A stretch of DNA of 64,000 nt from Azonexaceae bacterium (lineage in GTDB: Bacteria > Pseudomonadota > Gammaproteobacteria > Burkholderiales > Rhodocyclaceae): NCBI GenBank assembly GCA_009469675.1, contig SSSZ01000002.1, positions 1 through 64,000 on the forward strand, in the 5' to 3' direction. The stretch's first letter is position 1. Every line of letters begins with the position of its first letter. The notes under the pieces were generated by a model. That model did not search any database, had not been told where the DNA came from, and saw only the letters and a program-made list of their open reading frames with translations. A program made the position numbers and the translations under genes. Of this stretch, positions 53,565-63,225 are shown one piece after another.

Positions 53565-53606
53565 TTAACGGTCCCTGGTCATGTTGTTTTGTCCTCCCCG
53601 GGCACG

Positions 53607-54635
53607 CTAGGCGAACAAATCCACCAGCCCGCGCCCACGCTGCGTCAGGGCAGGGGCGGAAGCCGCCGAGCCTGCCGTGCCAATCCCTTGAAGTATAGCC
53701 TTATCGTCCGCCGAACGGGGATTCCGGGCGCCTTGCCCGGCTTCGCCCTGGCTGTGCTGTTGCGCCTGGGTGCCGACGTCGGCCTGGCCGAGATTGATGC
53801 CCGAGGCGAGCAGCATTTCCCGCAACTGCGGCAGGGCATCCTGGATGGCCTGCCGAACTTCGGCATGGGGCGAAACGAAAAGGGCCGACGCCTGGTCGCC
53901 ATTGACGTTGATGGTGATCTGCAGGGGGCCCATTTGCGGCGGATTGAGGTTGATCTGGGCGCTTTGCTGGTCGTTGCGGGCCATCCAGACGACCCGGTTG
54001 CCCAGATCCTGCCCCCATTCTGGGTGTTCCAGCGGGGTCGCCACGGGGGGCGCCTGCCGTTCGACCTGGCCGGGGGCGGCCGGATTGCCCCGCTGCGCCG
54101 CCAGGGCGGCGGCAAAGCCGGCAGCCCGTTCGTCGTCCCGGTTGCCGGCAATATTTGCCGGCTCCGGCCCGTCGCGCCGCTCCATCGGCGCTGCGGAAAG
54201 CGGCGCCACGGCGCGGGCGGCCCCCTCGCCCGGCGTTTCAGCCCGGCCGGGCGGGGAAAGCGGTGCGGCCTCGGCGGTCAGGCGGGCCGCCACGCCGGGC
54301 AGCTTGTCGTCGCTCTTGGCGGAACCGGCAGCGGGGGGCGGCGGCCGGTGGAGGGTCGGGTCGATGGGAAGGAAGGGCAGAAGGCTGGCATCGCTTCCCG
54401 GCGTTGCCGCCAGCCCATCGTCGGCGGCCCGGTCGTCGCCGCGGCGCGGCGCGTCTGCGCCTTTTTCGGCGACTGCCGGAGCCACCGTCGCCAATACCTG
54501 GGCCGCATCGGCGATCTGCAGGCCGAGCAGGGCAGCAAAATCCGTCGGCAGGCCGGAATCGCCCGATCCGGCGGGGGTCGGGCCGGCGCCGGCAGGGGGG
54601 GCGTGGTTGGCCGGGGAAACGAGGGTGATGCCCAT
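53607..54635 (-). CDS. fliK: flagellar hook-length control protein FliK
   Basis: A 342-residue secreted ruler that fixes hook length and triggers the FlhB switch. The N-terminal two thirds is Pro/Ala-rich and disordered; the C-terminal domain contains SAQINLNPPQMGPLQITINV, the FliK specificity-switch core, near residues 225-245. AAGGA is spaced 6 nt before the ATG at 54635, which decides this start over the longer frame to 54794. A sigma54 promoter lies 37 bp upstream. Confidence 0.93.
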   Translation of the reverse strand: MGITLVSPANHAPPAGAGPTPAGSGDSGLPTDFAALLGLQIADAAQVLATVAPAVAEKGADAPRRGDDRAADDGLAATPGSDASLLPFLPIDPTLHRPPPPAAGSAKSDDKLPGVAARLTAEAAPLSPPGRAETPGEGAARAVAPLSAAPMERRDGPEPANIAGNRDDERAAGFAAALAAQRGNPAAPGQVERQAPPVATPLEHPEWGQDLGNRVVWMARNDQQSAQINLNPPQMGPLQITINVNGDQASALFVSPHAEVRQAIQDALPQLREMLLASGINLGQADVGTQAQQHSQGEAGQGARNPRSADDKAILQGIGTAGSAASAPALTQRGRGLVDLFA

Positions 54636-54671
54636 CTGGTGTCCTTGCGATACGAACGATGCCAGGCTCAG

Positions 54672-54687
54672 AGCAAGCGGCGTGCCA
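54672..54687 (-). promoter_or_regulatory. sigma54 promoter of fliKLMNOPQR
   Basis: On the minus strand TGGCACGCCGCTTGCT is an exact match to the consensus TGGCACG-N4-TTGCT. Transcription would start near 54661, about 25 nt before fliK. The remaining 54636-54850 between fliJ and fliK holds no ORF with a ribosome binding site. Confidence 0.92.
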
Positions 54688-54850
54688 GTGGTCCCGAGCG
54701 TAAGGCTCGTCGAGGCGAGGGGGTGATCGGAACACCCTGCGCCGCTGCACCGCCCGCCCTTCGGCGTCCGCCTGGCCCTGGCGGCGGTGGACAAGGCGGC
54801 AACCCATGGGATCCTCCGGGTCGCCGGGGTGAAACCCGGACTTCGGCGGC

Positions 54851-55300
54851 TCAGGGGGTTTCGGTCTTGCCGGGGCCGCTGCGGGCCGCGAATTCGTCCT
54901 GTTCCTTCTGTTCCTGCCGGTTTTCCCGGTAGCGCTCGCGGGCGTCGTGGCGCTGGGACAGGGTGTCGATGGCCTTGAGCCGCTTGTTCTGCTCGCGCCA
55001 GGCGTCCTGGCCGGCCGCCGTGCTGCGCTCGGAATCGGCGACCACCCGGCCTTGCTGGACGATGGCGTCGTCGATGCGGGCCATGAAATCCTGGAAGTTG
55101 CGCAAGGCCGTCCGGGTCAGGCCCTGGGCGGCGGCTTCGCGGTAGCGCTGGGCGTATTCGTCGCGGTACTGTTCGAGGAGTTGCAGGCGGCTCTTGGCGC
55201 TTTGTTCGGCGGCGATGAGCTGGCCCAGCCGGCGCGTGCTTTCGTCGGCCCGGGTCTGCATCAGGTCGAGGAGCGGTTGCAGGTTGAAGGGCTTGGTCAC
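54851..55300 (-). CDS. fliJ: flagellar export chaperone FliJ
   Basis: A 149-residue, highly charged coiled-coil protein (LGQLIAAEQSAKSRLQLLEQ, RENRQEQKEQDEFAA) of FliJ size, which threads into the FliI hexamer and contacts FlhA. The identification rests on the coiled coil plus its place directly after fliI (9 nt). It ends the fliF-to-fliJ unit. Confidence 0.92.
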   Translation of the reverse strand: MTKPFNLQPLLDLMQTRADESTRRLGQLIAAEQSAKSRLQLLEQYRDEYAQRYREAAAQGLTRTALRNFQDFMARIDDAIVQQGRVVADSERSTAAGQDAWREQNKRLKAIDTLSQRHDARERYRENRQEQKEQDEFAARSGPGKTETP

Positions 55301-55309
55301 GCCGGGGCC

Positions 55310-56710
55310 TTAGAGGAGGCTCTGGAGATGGCCGGCGCTGCTCGCGAAATCGGCGCGTTCGTCGAGTTGCTGCTGGAGGAAGGCCTCCATCCGGGGATAG
55401 AGGGAGATCGCCTGGTCGAGGACGGGGTCCGACCCGGGAACGTAGGCGCCAACCGAAATGAGGTCGCGGGAACGCTGGTAGCGGGCAAAGAGCACCTTGA
55501 AGCGACGGATCAGGTCGAGGTGGCTGGATTCCACCAGGTTGACCAGGGCCCGGCTGATCGATTGTTCGATATCCACCGCAGGGTAGTGGCCGGCATCCGC
55601 CAGGGTGCGGGAAAGGACGATATGGCCGTCGAGGATGGCCCGGGCTGCGTCGGCGATGGGATCCTGCTGGTCGTCGCCTTCGGCGAGGACGGTGTAGAAG
55701 GCGGTGATCGAACCGCCGCCCTCGGGGCCGTTGCCGGCCCGCTCGACCAGTTGCGGCAGGCGGGCGAAGACCGAGGGCGGATAACCCCGGGTGGCGGGCG
55801 GTTCGCCGATGGCCAGGGCGATTTCCCGCTGGGCCATGGCGTAGCGGGTGAGCGAATCCATGATGAGCAGAACCTGTTTGCCCTGGTCGCGGAAATATTC
55901 GGCGATGGTGGTGGCGTAGGCGGCGCCCTGGAGCCGCATCAGCGGCCCGGTGTCGGCCGGGGCGGCGACGACGGCGGCGCGGCGCATGCCTTCGTCGCCG
56001 AGGATCTGCTCGATGAATTCCTTGACCTCGCGGCCCCGCTCGCCGATCAGGCCGACGACGATGACGTCGGCCTCGGTGTAACGGGCCATCATGCCGAGCA
56101 GCACGGACTTGCCCACGCCGGAACCGGCAAACAACCCCATGCGCTGGCCGCGGCCGACGGTGAGCAGGGCGTTGATGGCGCGGATGCCGACGTCGAGCGG
56201 CTGTTCGATGGTGGCGCGGGCCATGGGGTTGGTGGGGCGGCTCTGCAGGGGGCGCAGCTGGCCGGTATAGACCGGACCCTTGCTGTCCAGGGGGCGGCCG
56301 ACGCCGTCCACCACCCGGCCGAGCAGCCCTTCGCCCACCGGCACCTGCTTGGCGCGGTCGATGGCGCGGCGGCGGAAGGGGGCCGGGGCGCCGACCAGGG
56401 GCGGCGGGCTGGCGGTCTCGAAGGCCACGACCTGGGCTCCCGGCGAGAGGCCGTAGATGTCGTCGGAAGGCATGAGGTAGAGTTTTTCCCCGGCAAAGCC
56501 GACGACTTCAGCTTCCACCGGGGCGCCGCCGGTGGGGAGGATGCGGCACGAGCTGCCGAGGGGCAGCTTGAGGCCGGCCGCTTCCATGACCAGGCCGTTG
56601 ATGCGGGTCAGGCGGCCGACCGGCCAAAGAGGCTGGGCGTTGGTCGCCGAGGTGCGGCAGTTGGCGAGAAATTGCCGCCAGCGGCCGGTGTGGTCCGGCA
56701 GGTGGCTCAC
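55310..56710 (-). CDS. fliI: flagellum-specific export ATPase FliI
   Basis: A 466-residue F1-beta-like ATPase that energises type III export. It has a Walker [16 protein letters not shown] near residue 180, [38 protein letters not shown] and a Walker B region [16 protein letters not shown]. It overlaps fliH by 4 nt. N-terminal about 30 residues form the FliH/FliJ contact region in the family. Confidence 0.97.
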   Translation of the reverse strand: MSHLPDHTGRWRQFLANCRTSATNAQPLWPVGRLTRINGLVMEAAGLKLPLGSSCRILPTGGAPVEAEVVGFAGEKLYLMPSDDIYGLSPGAQVVAFETASPPPLVGAPAPFRRRAIDRAKQVPVGEGLLGRVVDGVGRPLDSKGPVYTGQLRPLQSRPTNPMARATIEQPLDVGIRAINALLTVGRGQRMGLFAGSGVGKSVLLGMMARYTEADVIVVGLIGERGREVKEFIEQILGDEGMRRAAVVAAPADTGPLMRLQGAAYATTIAEYFRDQGKQVLLIMDSLTRYAMAQREIALAIGEPPATRGYPPSVFARLPQLVERAGNGPEGGGSITAFYTVLAEGDDQQDPIADAARAILDGHIVLSRTLADAGHYPAVDIEQSISRALVNLVESSHLDLIRRFKVLFARYQRSRDLISVGAYVPGSDPVLDQAISLYPRMEAFLQQQLDERADFASSAGHLQSLL

Positions 56711-57405
56711 CGCTCCTCCCTGCGCTCCTCGACCGGGCCGGCGCCGATCGCTTCGAGCACCCGCCGCCAGCGGGTCGCCAGGGTGGCATCCACTTCGCTG
56801 CTGCCGGCCCGCACGTGGCAGCCGCCGGCTTCGATTTCCTTGTCTTCGATGATCTGCCAGCCGGAATGGGAGAACTGGTCGCCCAAATGGCTGCGGATCG
56901 ATTCGGCGTCCCGGGGATTGACGAAGAGCATGACGTGTCCGTGGTGCAGGGGCAGGGCGGCGAGGGCCTCGCGCACGACGGGCAGAAGCACCTCGGAGTC
57001 GACGCTGAGGGAGCGGCGCAGTACCTGGCCGGCGAGTTCGACGGCGAGTTCGAGCAGGTCGTCGGCGACGGACTGGTCGATGCCGGCGAGGGCCGCCTCC
57101 AGGTTGGCGCCCAGGGTGGCGAGGCGTTCGGCTTCCTGGCGGGCTTCGGCCAGGCCCGCTTCGTGGCCGGCGCGGTAACCTTCGTCGTAACCGCCGGCGC
57201 GGGCCTCGTTGTGGATGCGCTCGATGTCTTCGGCGGTGGGCAGGGGAATGCTGCTGACGAATTCGGCTTCGGCGACGTCGGCGACGGGCGCTTCGGCCTC
57301 CGGCATCGCTACTTCGACGGCGCTGGCCGGGGCCGGGTCGTCGAAGGAGGCGGCTTGCCAGCGGCGATAGCTGTCGAGTTGTTCCTTGGGGATGTAGCTG
57401 GGCAT
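56707..57405 (-). CDS. fliH: flagellar assembly protein FliH
   Basis: A 232-residue stator-like regulator of FliI. An N-terminal region with [13 protein letters not shown], then the Gly-rich repeat [20 protein letters not shown] (a GxxxG-type helix typical of FliH), leads into a C-terminal E/V-ATPase-subunit-like domain. It starts one base after the fliG stop. Confidence 0.94.
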   Translation of the reverse strand: MPSYIPKEQLDSYRRWQAASFDDPAPASAVEVAMPEAEAPVADVAEAEFVSSIPLPTAEDIERIHNEARAGGYDEGYRAGHEAGLAEARQEAERLATLGANLEAALAGIDQSVADDLLELAVELAGQVLRRSLSVDSEVLLPVVREALAALPLHHGHVMLFVNPRDAESIRSHLGDQFSHSGWQIIEDKEIEAGGCHVRAGSSEVDATLATRWRRVLEAIGAGPVEERREER

Positions 57406-57406
57406 C

Positions 57407-58405
57407 TTAGATCATCTGCTCGCCGCCGGCACCGCCCAGGACGATCTGGCCTTCGTCGGCCAGGCGGCGGACGATCTTGAGGATTTCCTTCTGCTCGGCT
57501 TCGACTTCGGAAACCCGCACCGGGCCTTTGGCTTCGAGATCCTCGCGGAGCATTTCGGCGGCCCGCTGCGACATGTTCTTGAAGATTTTTTCCCGCAATT
57601 GCTCGTTCGCACCCTTGAGCGCCATCACCAGCGAATCGGACTGGACTTCGCGCAGGATGAGCTGGATCGAGCGGTCGTCGATTTCCATGAGGTTTTCGAA
57701 GACGAACATTTCGTCGAGAATCTTCTGGGCGAGGTCGGGGTCGTATTCGCGAATCGCGTCGACCACCGAGGTTTCGTTGGCGGTGCCGATGAAGTTGAGG
57801 ATTTCCGCCACCGTCCGCACGCCGCCCAGGGCGGTTTTCTTCATGGTGGCCGAACCCGCCAGGACGCGGGCCATGGCGTCGTTGAGCTCGCGCAGCGCGG
57901 CCGGCTGGATGCCTTCCAGGGTGGCGATGCGCAGCACCACGTCGTTGCGCAGCCGTTCGGTGAAATGGTTGAGGATTTCGCTGGCGTGGTCGTGTTCGAG
58001 GTGCACCAGGATGGTGGCGATGATCTGGGGGTGCTCGTTCTTGACCAGATCGGCCACGGTGCCGGCGTCCATCCACTTCAGGCCCTCGATGCCCGAGGTT
58101 TCGCCGCCCTGGAGAATGCGCGAAATGAGGTTGGACGCCTTGTCGTCGCCGAGGGCCTTGGTCAGCACCGAACGGATGTAGTTGTCGGTATCGACGTGCA
58201 CCGCCGAATGCTCGACGGCGATGGTGTGGAACTCGTCGAGGATCGATTCGACCCGGGCCCGGGGCACGGATTTCAAGGTCGCCATGGCGTGGCCGAGCTT
58301 CTGTACTTCCCGTGGGCCGAGGTGTTTCAACACTTCGGCGGCGTGGTCTTCGCCCAGGGCGATGAGGAGGGTGGCGCTTTTTTCTACGCCGTCGTCGCTA
58401 GCCAT
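57407..58405 (-). CDS. fliG: flagellar motor switch protein FliG
   Basis: A 332-residue C-ring protein in contact with stators. It has the three FliG domains: N-terminal (SATLLIALGEDHAAEVLKHL), middle with the EHPQ motif (KNEHPQIIATILVHL) and C-terminal with the charged torque helix (VFENLMEIDDRSIQLILREV, then ALKGANEQLREKIFKNMSQR). It overlaps fliF by 8 nt. Confidence 0.97.
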   Translation of the reverse strand: MASDDGVEKSATLLIALGEDHAAEVLKHLGPREVQKLGHAMATLKSVPRARVESILDEFHTIAVEHSAVHVDTDNYIRSVLTKALGDDKASNLISRILQGGETSGIEGLKWMDAGTVADLVKNEHPQIIATILVHLEHDHASEILNHFTERLRNDVVLRIATLEGIQPAALRELNDAMARVLAGSATMKKTALGGVRTVAEILNFIGTANETSVVDAIREYDPDLAQKILDEMFVFENLMEIDDRSIQLILREVQSDSLVMALKGANEQLREKIFKNMSQRAAEMLREDLEAKGPVRVSEVEAEQKEILKIVRRLADEGQIVLGGAGGEQMI

Positions 58406-60131
58406 TGGCTCCCATCCAGTCCTTGATGATGTTGGCTACCGCCTTGGGATCGGCCTGGGCGATGTCGCGGGCCTTCTGGACCTTGGCGGCGTAGTGGTCG
58501 ATGGTCACCACGTCCTCGCCCTCGAGGCCGGCGGCGAGCGGCCCGCCCTCGCCGAAGACCTCGGCGCCGACCCCGCCGACCCCGGCCGGTGCGGGTGGCG
58601 GGAACATGGTCTTGAGGATGGGCTGCAGGATCTTGAGGTAGATGAAGGCGACGATGGCGGCGATCAGCAGGTATTTGACCAGCTCCCGGGCCATCGAAAG
58701 GTTGTCGGGATCTTTCCAGATGGGGATGCCGGCATCGACCTTTTCCACCGCGGTAAAGGGGGCGTTGGCCACCGACAGGGAATCGCCCCGGTCCTTGCTG
58801 AACCCCATGGCTTCGCGGACCAGTTCGTTGATCTGCTTCATTTCGGCGTCGGGTAGCGCCTTGACGGCGGGCTTGCCGTCCTTGCCCACTTCCTTGCGGT
58901 GGTTGACCACCACCGCGGCGGAAAGGCGGCGGATGGCGCCCATCGCCTGCTTAGTGTGGCGGACCGTCTTGTCCACCTCGTAATTGATCGTGTTGTTCTT
59001 GGTCGTGCTGATCGGCTGGCCGGCGGCGCTCAAGGGGGCGCTGATGCCGGCCGCTTCGACCCGGCCCGACAGGTCGCCCGGTTTGCCCGCCTGCCCCGGG
59101 ACGCCGCCCACTGCCGGGGTGGTCAGGGGGGCCGTGGCGGGGACCGGTGGCTGGTTGCTGAGGGCGCCGGGAACGCCGCCGGCGGCCTGGTTGACGTTGG
59201 CCGACTCGGCCGTCTGCTGGCTGCGGATGCTGGTGCTGTCCGGCGTGTTGTTGGGGCGGAAGCTCTCGGCCGTCTGCTCGGTCTGGGAAAAATCGACGTC
59301 CGCCGCCACCTGCACCTTGTAGTTCTCGGGGCCGAGGAGCGGTTTGAGGATTTCTTCGATGCGGGCGATGATGCTGCTCTCGACTTCGCGCACGTACTTG
59401 ATCTGGGCGGGGTCGAGGCCGGCCTCGGTGAGCTTGCTCTTCAACTGGGAGAGGAGCGCCCCGCTCTGGTCGAGGACGGTGACGTTGGCGACCGGCAGTT
59501 GCGGCACGCTGGCCGCCACCAGGTTGGTGATGCCGACGATCTGGCCGGCGTCGAGGACGCGGCCGGGGTAGAGGGAAACCAGCACCGAGGCGGTGGGCTT
59601 TTGCTCCTCGCGGACGAAGACCGAGGGTTTGGGGATGGCGAGATGGACCCGGGCTGCCTGCACGGCGCCGATCGACATGATGGTGCGGGCCAGTTCGCCT
59701 TCCAGCCCGCGCTGGTAATTGACCTGTTCGGCAAACTGGCTGATGCCGAACTTCTGGTTTTCCATCAGCTCGAAGCCCACCATGCCACCCCGCGGCAACC
59801 CTTGGGAGGCGAGCTTGAGGCGCACTTCGTGCACCTTGTCGGCGGCGATGAGGATGGCGCCGTTGTCCGACATGCGGTGGGGGATGTTCTGCTGTTCGAG
59901 AACGGCGATGATGGCGCCGCCGTCCTTTTCCGAAAGGTTGGAGAACAGAACCTTGTAGTCGCCGTGGCGGCTCCACAGGACGGTGCCGATGACGATGGCG
60001 ACGATGGCCGCGACGGCGACCATGAGGAGCATTTTTTGCTGGTTGTTGAGGCGACCGAGGGCTTCGCGCAGGCGGTCCAGTGCCTTGCTCGTCGGCACAG
60101 CCCCTGCAGTGGTTTCAGTCGTTGCCGCCAT
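58398..60131 (-). CDS. fliF: flagellar MS-ring protein FliF
   Basis: A 577-residue ring protein with two transmembrane helices (about 40-60 and 475-495) and a large periplasmic part including MVGFELMENQKFGISQFAEQ and the RBM domains. The cytoplasmic C-terminus binds FliG. It is first of fliFGHIJ. The 109-bp divergent region to the sensor kinase gene is AT-rich; I saw no convincing sigma54 site for fliF there. Confidence 0.97.
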   Translation of the reverse strand: MAATTETTAGAVPTSKALDRLREALGRLNNQQKMLLMVAVAAIVAIVIGTVLWSRHGDYKVLFSNLSEKDGGAIIAVLEQQNIPHRMSDNGAILIAADKVHEVRLKLASQGLPRGGMVGFELMENQKFGISQFAEQVNYQRGLEGELARTIMSIGAVQAARVHLAIPKPSVFVREEQKPTASVLVSLYPGRVLDAGQIVGITNLVAASVPQLPVANVTVLDQSGALLSQLKSKLTEAGLDPAQIKYVREVESSIIARIEEILKPLLGPENYKVQVAADVDFSQTEQTAESFRPNNTPDSTSIRSQQTAESANVNQAAGGVPGALSNQPPVPATAPLTTPAVGGVPGQAGKPGDLSGRVEAAGISAPLSAAGQPISTTKNNTINYEVDKTVRHTKQAMGAIRRLSAAVVVNHRKEVGKDGKPAVKALPDAEMKQINELVREAMGFSKDRGDSLSVANAPFTAVEKVDAGIPIWKDPDNLSMARELVKYLLIAAIVAFIYLKILQPILKTMFPPPAPAGVGGVGAEVFGEGGPLAAGLEGEDVVTIDHYAAKVQKARDIAQADPKAVANIIKDWMGANG

Positions 60132-60240
60132 CGATTCCCGGATTCAAACCGTGTGAAACAGAAGAATAATCAATCAAGAAGCCCAATTTTGCTAGAAATA
60201 TTCTACTATTACCCGAGCCGAATTGCCCCCAACTTTTTCG

Positions 60241-61422
60241 ATGTCCCAAGCCGCGCCTGCGATTACCGATACTGACAGCAAGACCGCCGAGCTGCAACGG
60301 GCCTTCGACGTCTTCAATCAGGTTTCGGCCGAACTGACCCAGGCCTACGGGGCCTTGCAGGGGCGGGTGACCTCCTTGACCGAGGAATTGGCCGTCGCCA
60401 ACGGCGAGTTGCGCCGCCAGTTCGAAGAAAAAGAAGCCCTTTCCGAACGTTTGTCCCTGCTCCTCAACGCCTTGCCCGCCGGGGTCGTGGTTCTCGACGG
60501 CACGGCCCGCGTCACCGAGGCCAATCCGGCGGCCCGCGCCGTTTTCGGCGACGACGTCGTGGGCGCCCATTGGGGCGATGTCGCCCGCGCCCACCTCGAA
60601 CCGACCCTGGCGGTCGGCGAATGGCTGGCCGGGGAGCGGCGCGTCAGCGTTGCCGAAAGCGCCCTGGCGGCTGGGGGCGGCAAGATTCTCCTGGTCCACG
60701 ACGTGACCGCCGCCCACGGCATGAAGGCCGAACTCGAACGCCACCAGCGCCTGGCCGCCATGGGCGAGATGGCGGCCTCCCTGGCCCACCAGCTCCGCAC
60801 GCCGCTGGCGGCGGCCCTGCTCTACACCGGCAATCTGGGCAAGCCGGACCTGCCGGCCGAATCCCGGGGCAAGTTCGCCGACAAGGCGACCGGCCAGTTG
60901 CGCCGCCTTGAGCGGCTGATCCAGGACGTGCTGCTGTTCGCCCGGGGCGAGAGCATCGGGCGCGACGTCATCGCTGTCGGCGAACTGCTGGCTGAGGCGG
61001 CCCACACCGTCGAACCCCTGCTGCGCGAAGGCGGCATCGCGTTCGAAGTCGCCGACCGAAGCCAGGGGGCCGTCCTGGTGGGCGGGCGCAAGGCCCTGTA
61101 CGGCGCCCTGGTCAGCCTGCTCGAGAACGCCATGCAGGCCATGCCGGGGGGCGGCAAGATTTGCCTTTCGGCCTGCCGCTCCGGCGACCAGCTCGCCATC
61201 GCGGTGCGCGACAACGGCCCGGGCATCGGGCCGGAACTCCGCGAACGCATCTTCGAACCCTTCTTCACCACCCGCGGCCTGGGCACCGGCCTCGGACTCG
61301 CCATCGCCCTCGGCGTCGCCCGCGCCCACGGCGGCGGCATCGCATTGCATTCGGAACCGGGGGCGGGGGCCGAATTCGTCATCACCCTGCCCCTCGCCAG
61401 CGAGGAGAATTCCCCCCTATGA
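60241..61422 (+). CDS. fleS: FleS/FlrB-like sensor histidine kinase
   Basis: A soluble 393-residue kinase. An N-terminal coiled coil (about 25-75) leads into a PAS-like domain (LNALPAGVVVLDGTARVTEA), the HisKA domain (His183 in SLAHQLRTPLAA) and HATPase (NAMQAMPGGGK, DNGPGIGPE, GLGTGLGLAIALG). There are no membrane helices, as in FleS/FlrB, so it senses an intracellular or assembly cue. The ATG at 60241 lacks a clear ribosome binding site; an in-frame TTG at 60223 is possible. It overlaps the regulator gene by 4 nt. Confidence 0.9.
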   Translation: MSQAAPAITDTDSKTAELQRAFDVFNQVSAELTQAYGALQGRVTSLTEELAVANGELRRQFEEKEALSERLSLLLNALPAGVVVLDGTARVTEANPAARAVFGDDVVGAHWGDVARAHLEPTLAVGEWLAGERRVSVAESALAAGGGKILLVHDVTAAHGMKAELERHQRLAAMGEMAASLAHQLRTPLAAALLYTGNLGKPDLPAESRGKFADKATGQLRRLERLIQDVLLFARGESIGRDVIAVGELLAEAAHTVEPLLREGGIAFEVADRSQGAVLVGGRKALYGALVSLLENAMQAMPGGGKICLSACRSGDQLAIAVRDNGPGIGPELRERIFEPFFTTRGLGTGLGLAIALGVARAHGGGIALHSEPGAGAEFVITLPLASEENSPL

Positions 61423-62771
61423 ACAGCCACGCCCTGCCACTGCTCGTGGTCGAAGACGATCCCAGCCTGCGGGAGGCGATTTGCGACACCCTGGAATTGG
61501 CGGGCCGCCCCTTCGTCGCCGTCGACGGCGGCGCTCCGGCCTTGAAGGCCCTGGCCGAACACGCCTTCTCCATCGTCGTCAGCGACGTGCGCATGGTGCC
61601 CATGGACGGCATCGCGCTGCTCAAGGCAATCCGCGGTCGCCTGCCCCACCTGCCGGTAGTCCTGATGACCGCCTACGCCGAAGTGGATAAGGCGGTCGAC
61701 GCCATGCGCTCGGGGGCCTGCGATTTCCTGCTCAAACCCTTCGATCCGGCGGCCCTCCTCGCCGTGGTGGACAAGTACCAGTTGCCGGCGGTGGGCGACG
61801 ATGCCGGCGTGGTGGCGAGCGACCCGGCCAGCCGCGAACTGTTCACCGTCGCCGCCCGCGTCGCCCAGACCGACGCCACCGTCCTCCTGACCGGCGAATC
61901 GGGGGTGGGCAAGGAAGTGGTGGCCCGCTACATCCACCGCCATTCGGCCCGGCGCGACGGACCTTTCATTGCCATCAACTGTGCTGCCATTCCCGACAGC
62001 CTGCTCGAAGCGACCCTCTTCGGCTACGAGAAGGGCGCCTTCACCGGCGCCCAGCAGGCCCAGGCCGGCAAGTTCGAGCAAGCCCAGAACGGCACCCTGC
62101 TCCTCGACGAAGTCACCGAAATGCCCATGGGACTCCAGGCCAAGCTCCTGCGCGTCCTGCAGGAGCGCGAAGTCGAACGGGTCGGCGGCAAGCAGCCGGT
62201 AGCCCTCGATATCCGCATCATCGCCACCTCCAACCGGGACATGGCGGAAGCGGTCGCCAAGGGCGGTTTCCGCGAGGATCTCTACTACCGGCTCAATGTC
62301 TTTCCCGTGGCCATTCCGGCGCTTCGCCAGCGGCCCCAGGATATTCTTCCCATCGCCCGGCGTTTCATCGCGGCGCAAAGCGGCCGCCTGGGACGCTACG
62401 GCATGGCGCTTTCGGCCGCGGCCGAAGCGGTGCTGCGCGCCCATGCCTGGCCGGGCAATGTGCGCGAACTCGACAACGTCGTGCAGCGCGCCCTGATTCT
62501 CGCGCCCGGCGCCAGCATCGAACCCGAACACCTCAAACTGGGACCGCCTCCGGCCGGCGAAGCGCCGCCTCGGGCGGCGGGCGAAATCCCGATTCAAAAC
62601 GAGGAAAAAAAGGTCGATAATATGAAAGACCTCGAACGGGAACACATTCTGCGCACCCTGGCGGAGGTGGGCGGTTCCCGCAAGCTGGCGGTCGAGCGCC
62701 TGGGGATTTCGGAACGCACCCTGCGCTACAAGCTGCAGCAGTATCGGGACGAGGGGTTTTTCAGCGACTAG
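61419..62771 (+). CDS. fleR: FleR/FlrC-like sigma54-dependent response regulator
   Basis: A 450-residue NtrC-type activator with a receiver (Asp13-Asp14, Asp56 in SDVRMVPMDG), a AAA+ domain (GESGVGKE Walker A, GAFTGA sigma54 contact loop, LLLDEVTEMP Walker B) and a C-terminal Fis-type helix-turn-helix (SRKLAVERLGISERTLRYKL). The likely targets are the sigma54 promoters before flgB, fliK and fliE. The linker before the DNA-binding domain is short and acidic. Confidence 0.94.
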   Translation: MNSHALPLLVVEDDPSLREAICDTLELAGRPFVAVDGGAPALKALAEHAFSIVVSDVRMVPMDGIALLKAIRGRLPHLPVVLMTAYAEVDKAVDAMRSGACDFLLKPFDPAALLAVVDKYQLPAVGDDAGVVASDPASRELFTVAARVAQTDATVLLTGESGVGKEVVARYIHRHSARRDGPFIAINCAAIPDSLLEATLFGYEKGAFTGAQQAQAGKFEQAQNGTLLLDEVTEMPMGLQAKLLRVLQEREVERVGGKQPVALDIRIIATSNRDMAEAVAKGGFREDLYYRLNVFPVAIPALRQRPQDILPIARRFIAAQSGRLGRYGMALSAAAEAVLRAHAWPGNVRELDNVVQRALILAPGASIEPEHLKLGPPPAGEAPPRAAGEIPIQNEEKKVDNMKDLEREHILRTLAEVGGSRKLAVERLGISERTLRYKLQQYRDEGFFSD

Positions 62772-62784
62772 CCCGGCGAGCCGC

Positions 62785-62800
62785 TGGCCCGTAGATTGCT
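62785..62800 (+). promoter_or_regulatory. sigma54 promoter of fliE
   Basis: TGGCCCGTAGATTGCT differs from the -24/-12 consensus TGGCACG-N4-TTGCT by one base, with GG and GC spaced exactly 10 bp. It begins 14 bp after the fleR stop and ends 33 bp before the fliE ATG. Confidence 0.88.
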
Positions 62801-62833
62801 TGTAGTGATCTGCAAATTGGTCTGGAGTTGACG

Positions 62834-63157
62834 ATGGACACCACGGGTATCGAACAAATGCTCAGTACGCTGCGCAGCACGGCGGCGCAGGCGGCCGGCA
62901 AGCCGGCGGAGACGGCCGCGCCGGCGGCGGGGGGCGCCGATTTCGCCCAGGTCTTGAAAAACTCCCTCGACAAGGTCAACGAAGCCCAGATGCAGGCCCA
63001 GGGCATGGCGGAAAAAATTGCCGCCGGCGACACCACCCAGAATCTGCACGAGGTGATGATTGCCCTGCAGACGGCCAGCGTTTCCTTCCAGGAAATGGTC
63101 CAGGTCCGCAACAAGCTGGTCACCGCCTACCAGGACATCATGAACATCCAGGTCTGA
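62834..63157 (+). CDS. fliE: flagellar MS-ring/rod adaptor FliE
   Basis: A 107-residue junction protein between MS ring and rod. The C-terminal half, FAQVLKNSLDKVNEAQMQAQ through VMIALQTASVSFQEMVQVRN, is the FliE signature, ending QDIMNIQV. GGAG precedes the ATG by 7 nt. It is a single-gene unit with its own sigma54 promoter and terminator, separate from fliF. Confidence 0.96.
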   Translation: MDTTGIEQMLSTLRSTAAQAAGKPAETAAPAAGGADFAQVLKNSLDKVNEAQMQAQGMAEKIAAGDTTQNLHEVMIALQTASVSFQEMVQVRNKLVTAYQDIMNIQV

Positions 63158-63175
63158 CGGCGGGGTTGGGCAAAC

Positions 63176-63203
63176 GAAAAAGGCCGGGTTTCCGGCCTTT
63201 TTT
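63176..63203. terminator. bidirectional terminator between fliE and the PilZ gene
   Basis: A run of As, GGCCGG (63182-63187), loop GTTT, CCGGCC (63192-63197) and a T run form an A-stem-T structure that can stop transcription from both convergent genes. Confidence 0.9.
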
Positions 63204-63225
63204 CTTGGGCGGCGCCGGCCGGGCG

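Noticed and set aside
60216-60232. Possible sigma54 site for fliF on the minus strand
   Set aside because: Only the bare GG and GC match at correct spacing; the rest of the -24 and -12 elements is wrong.
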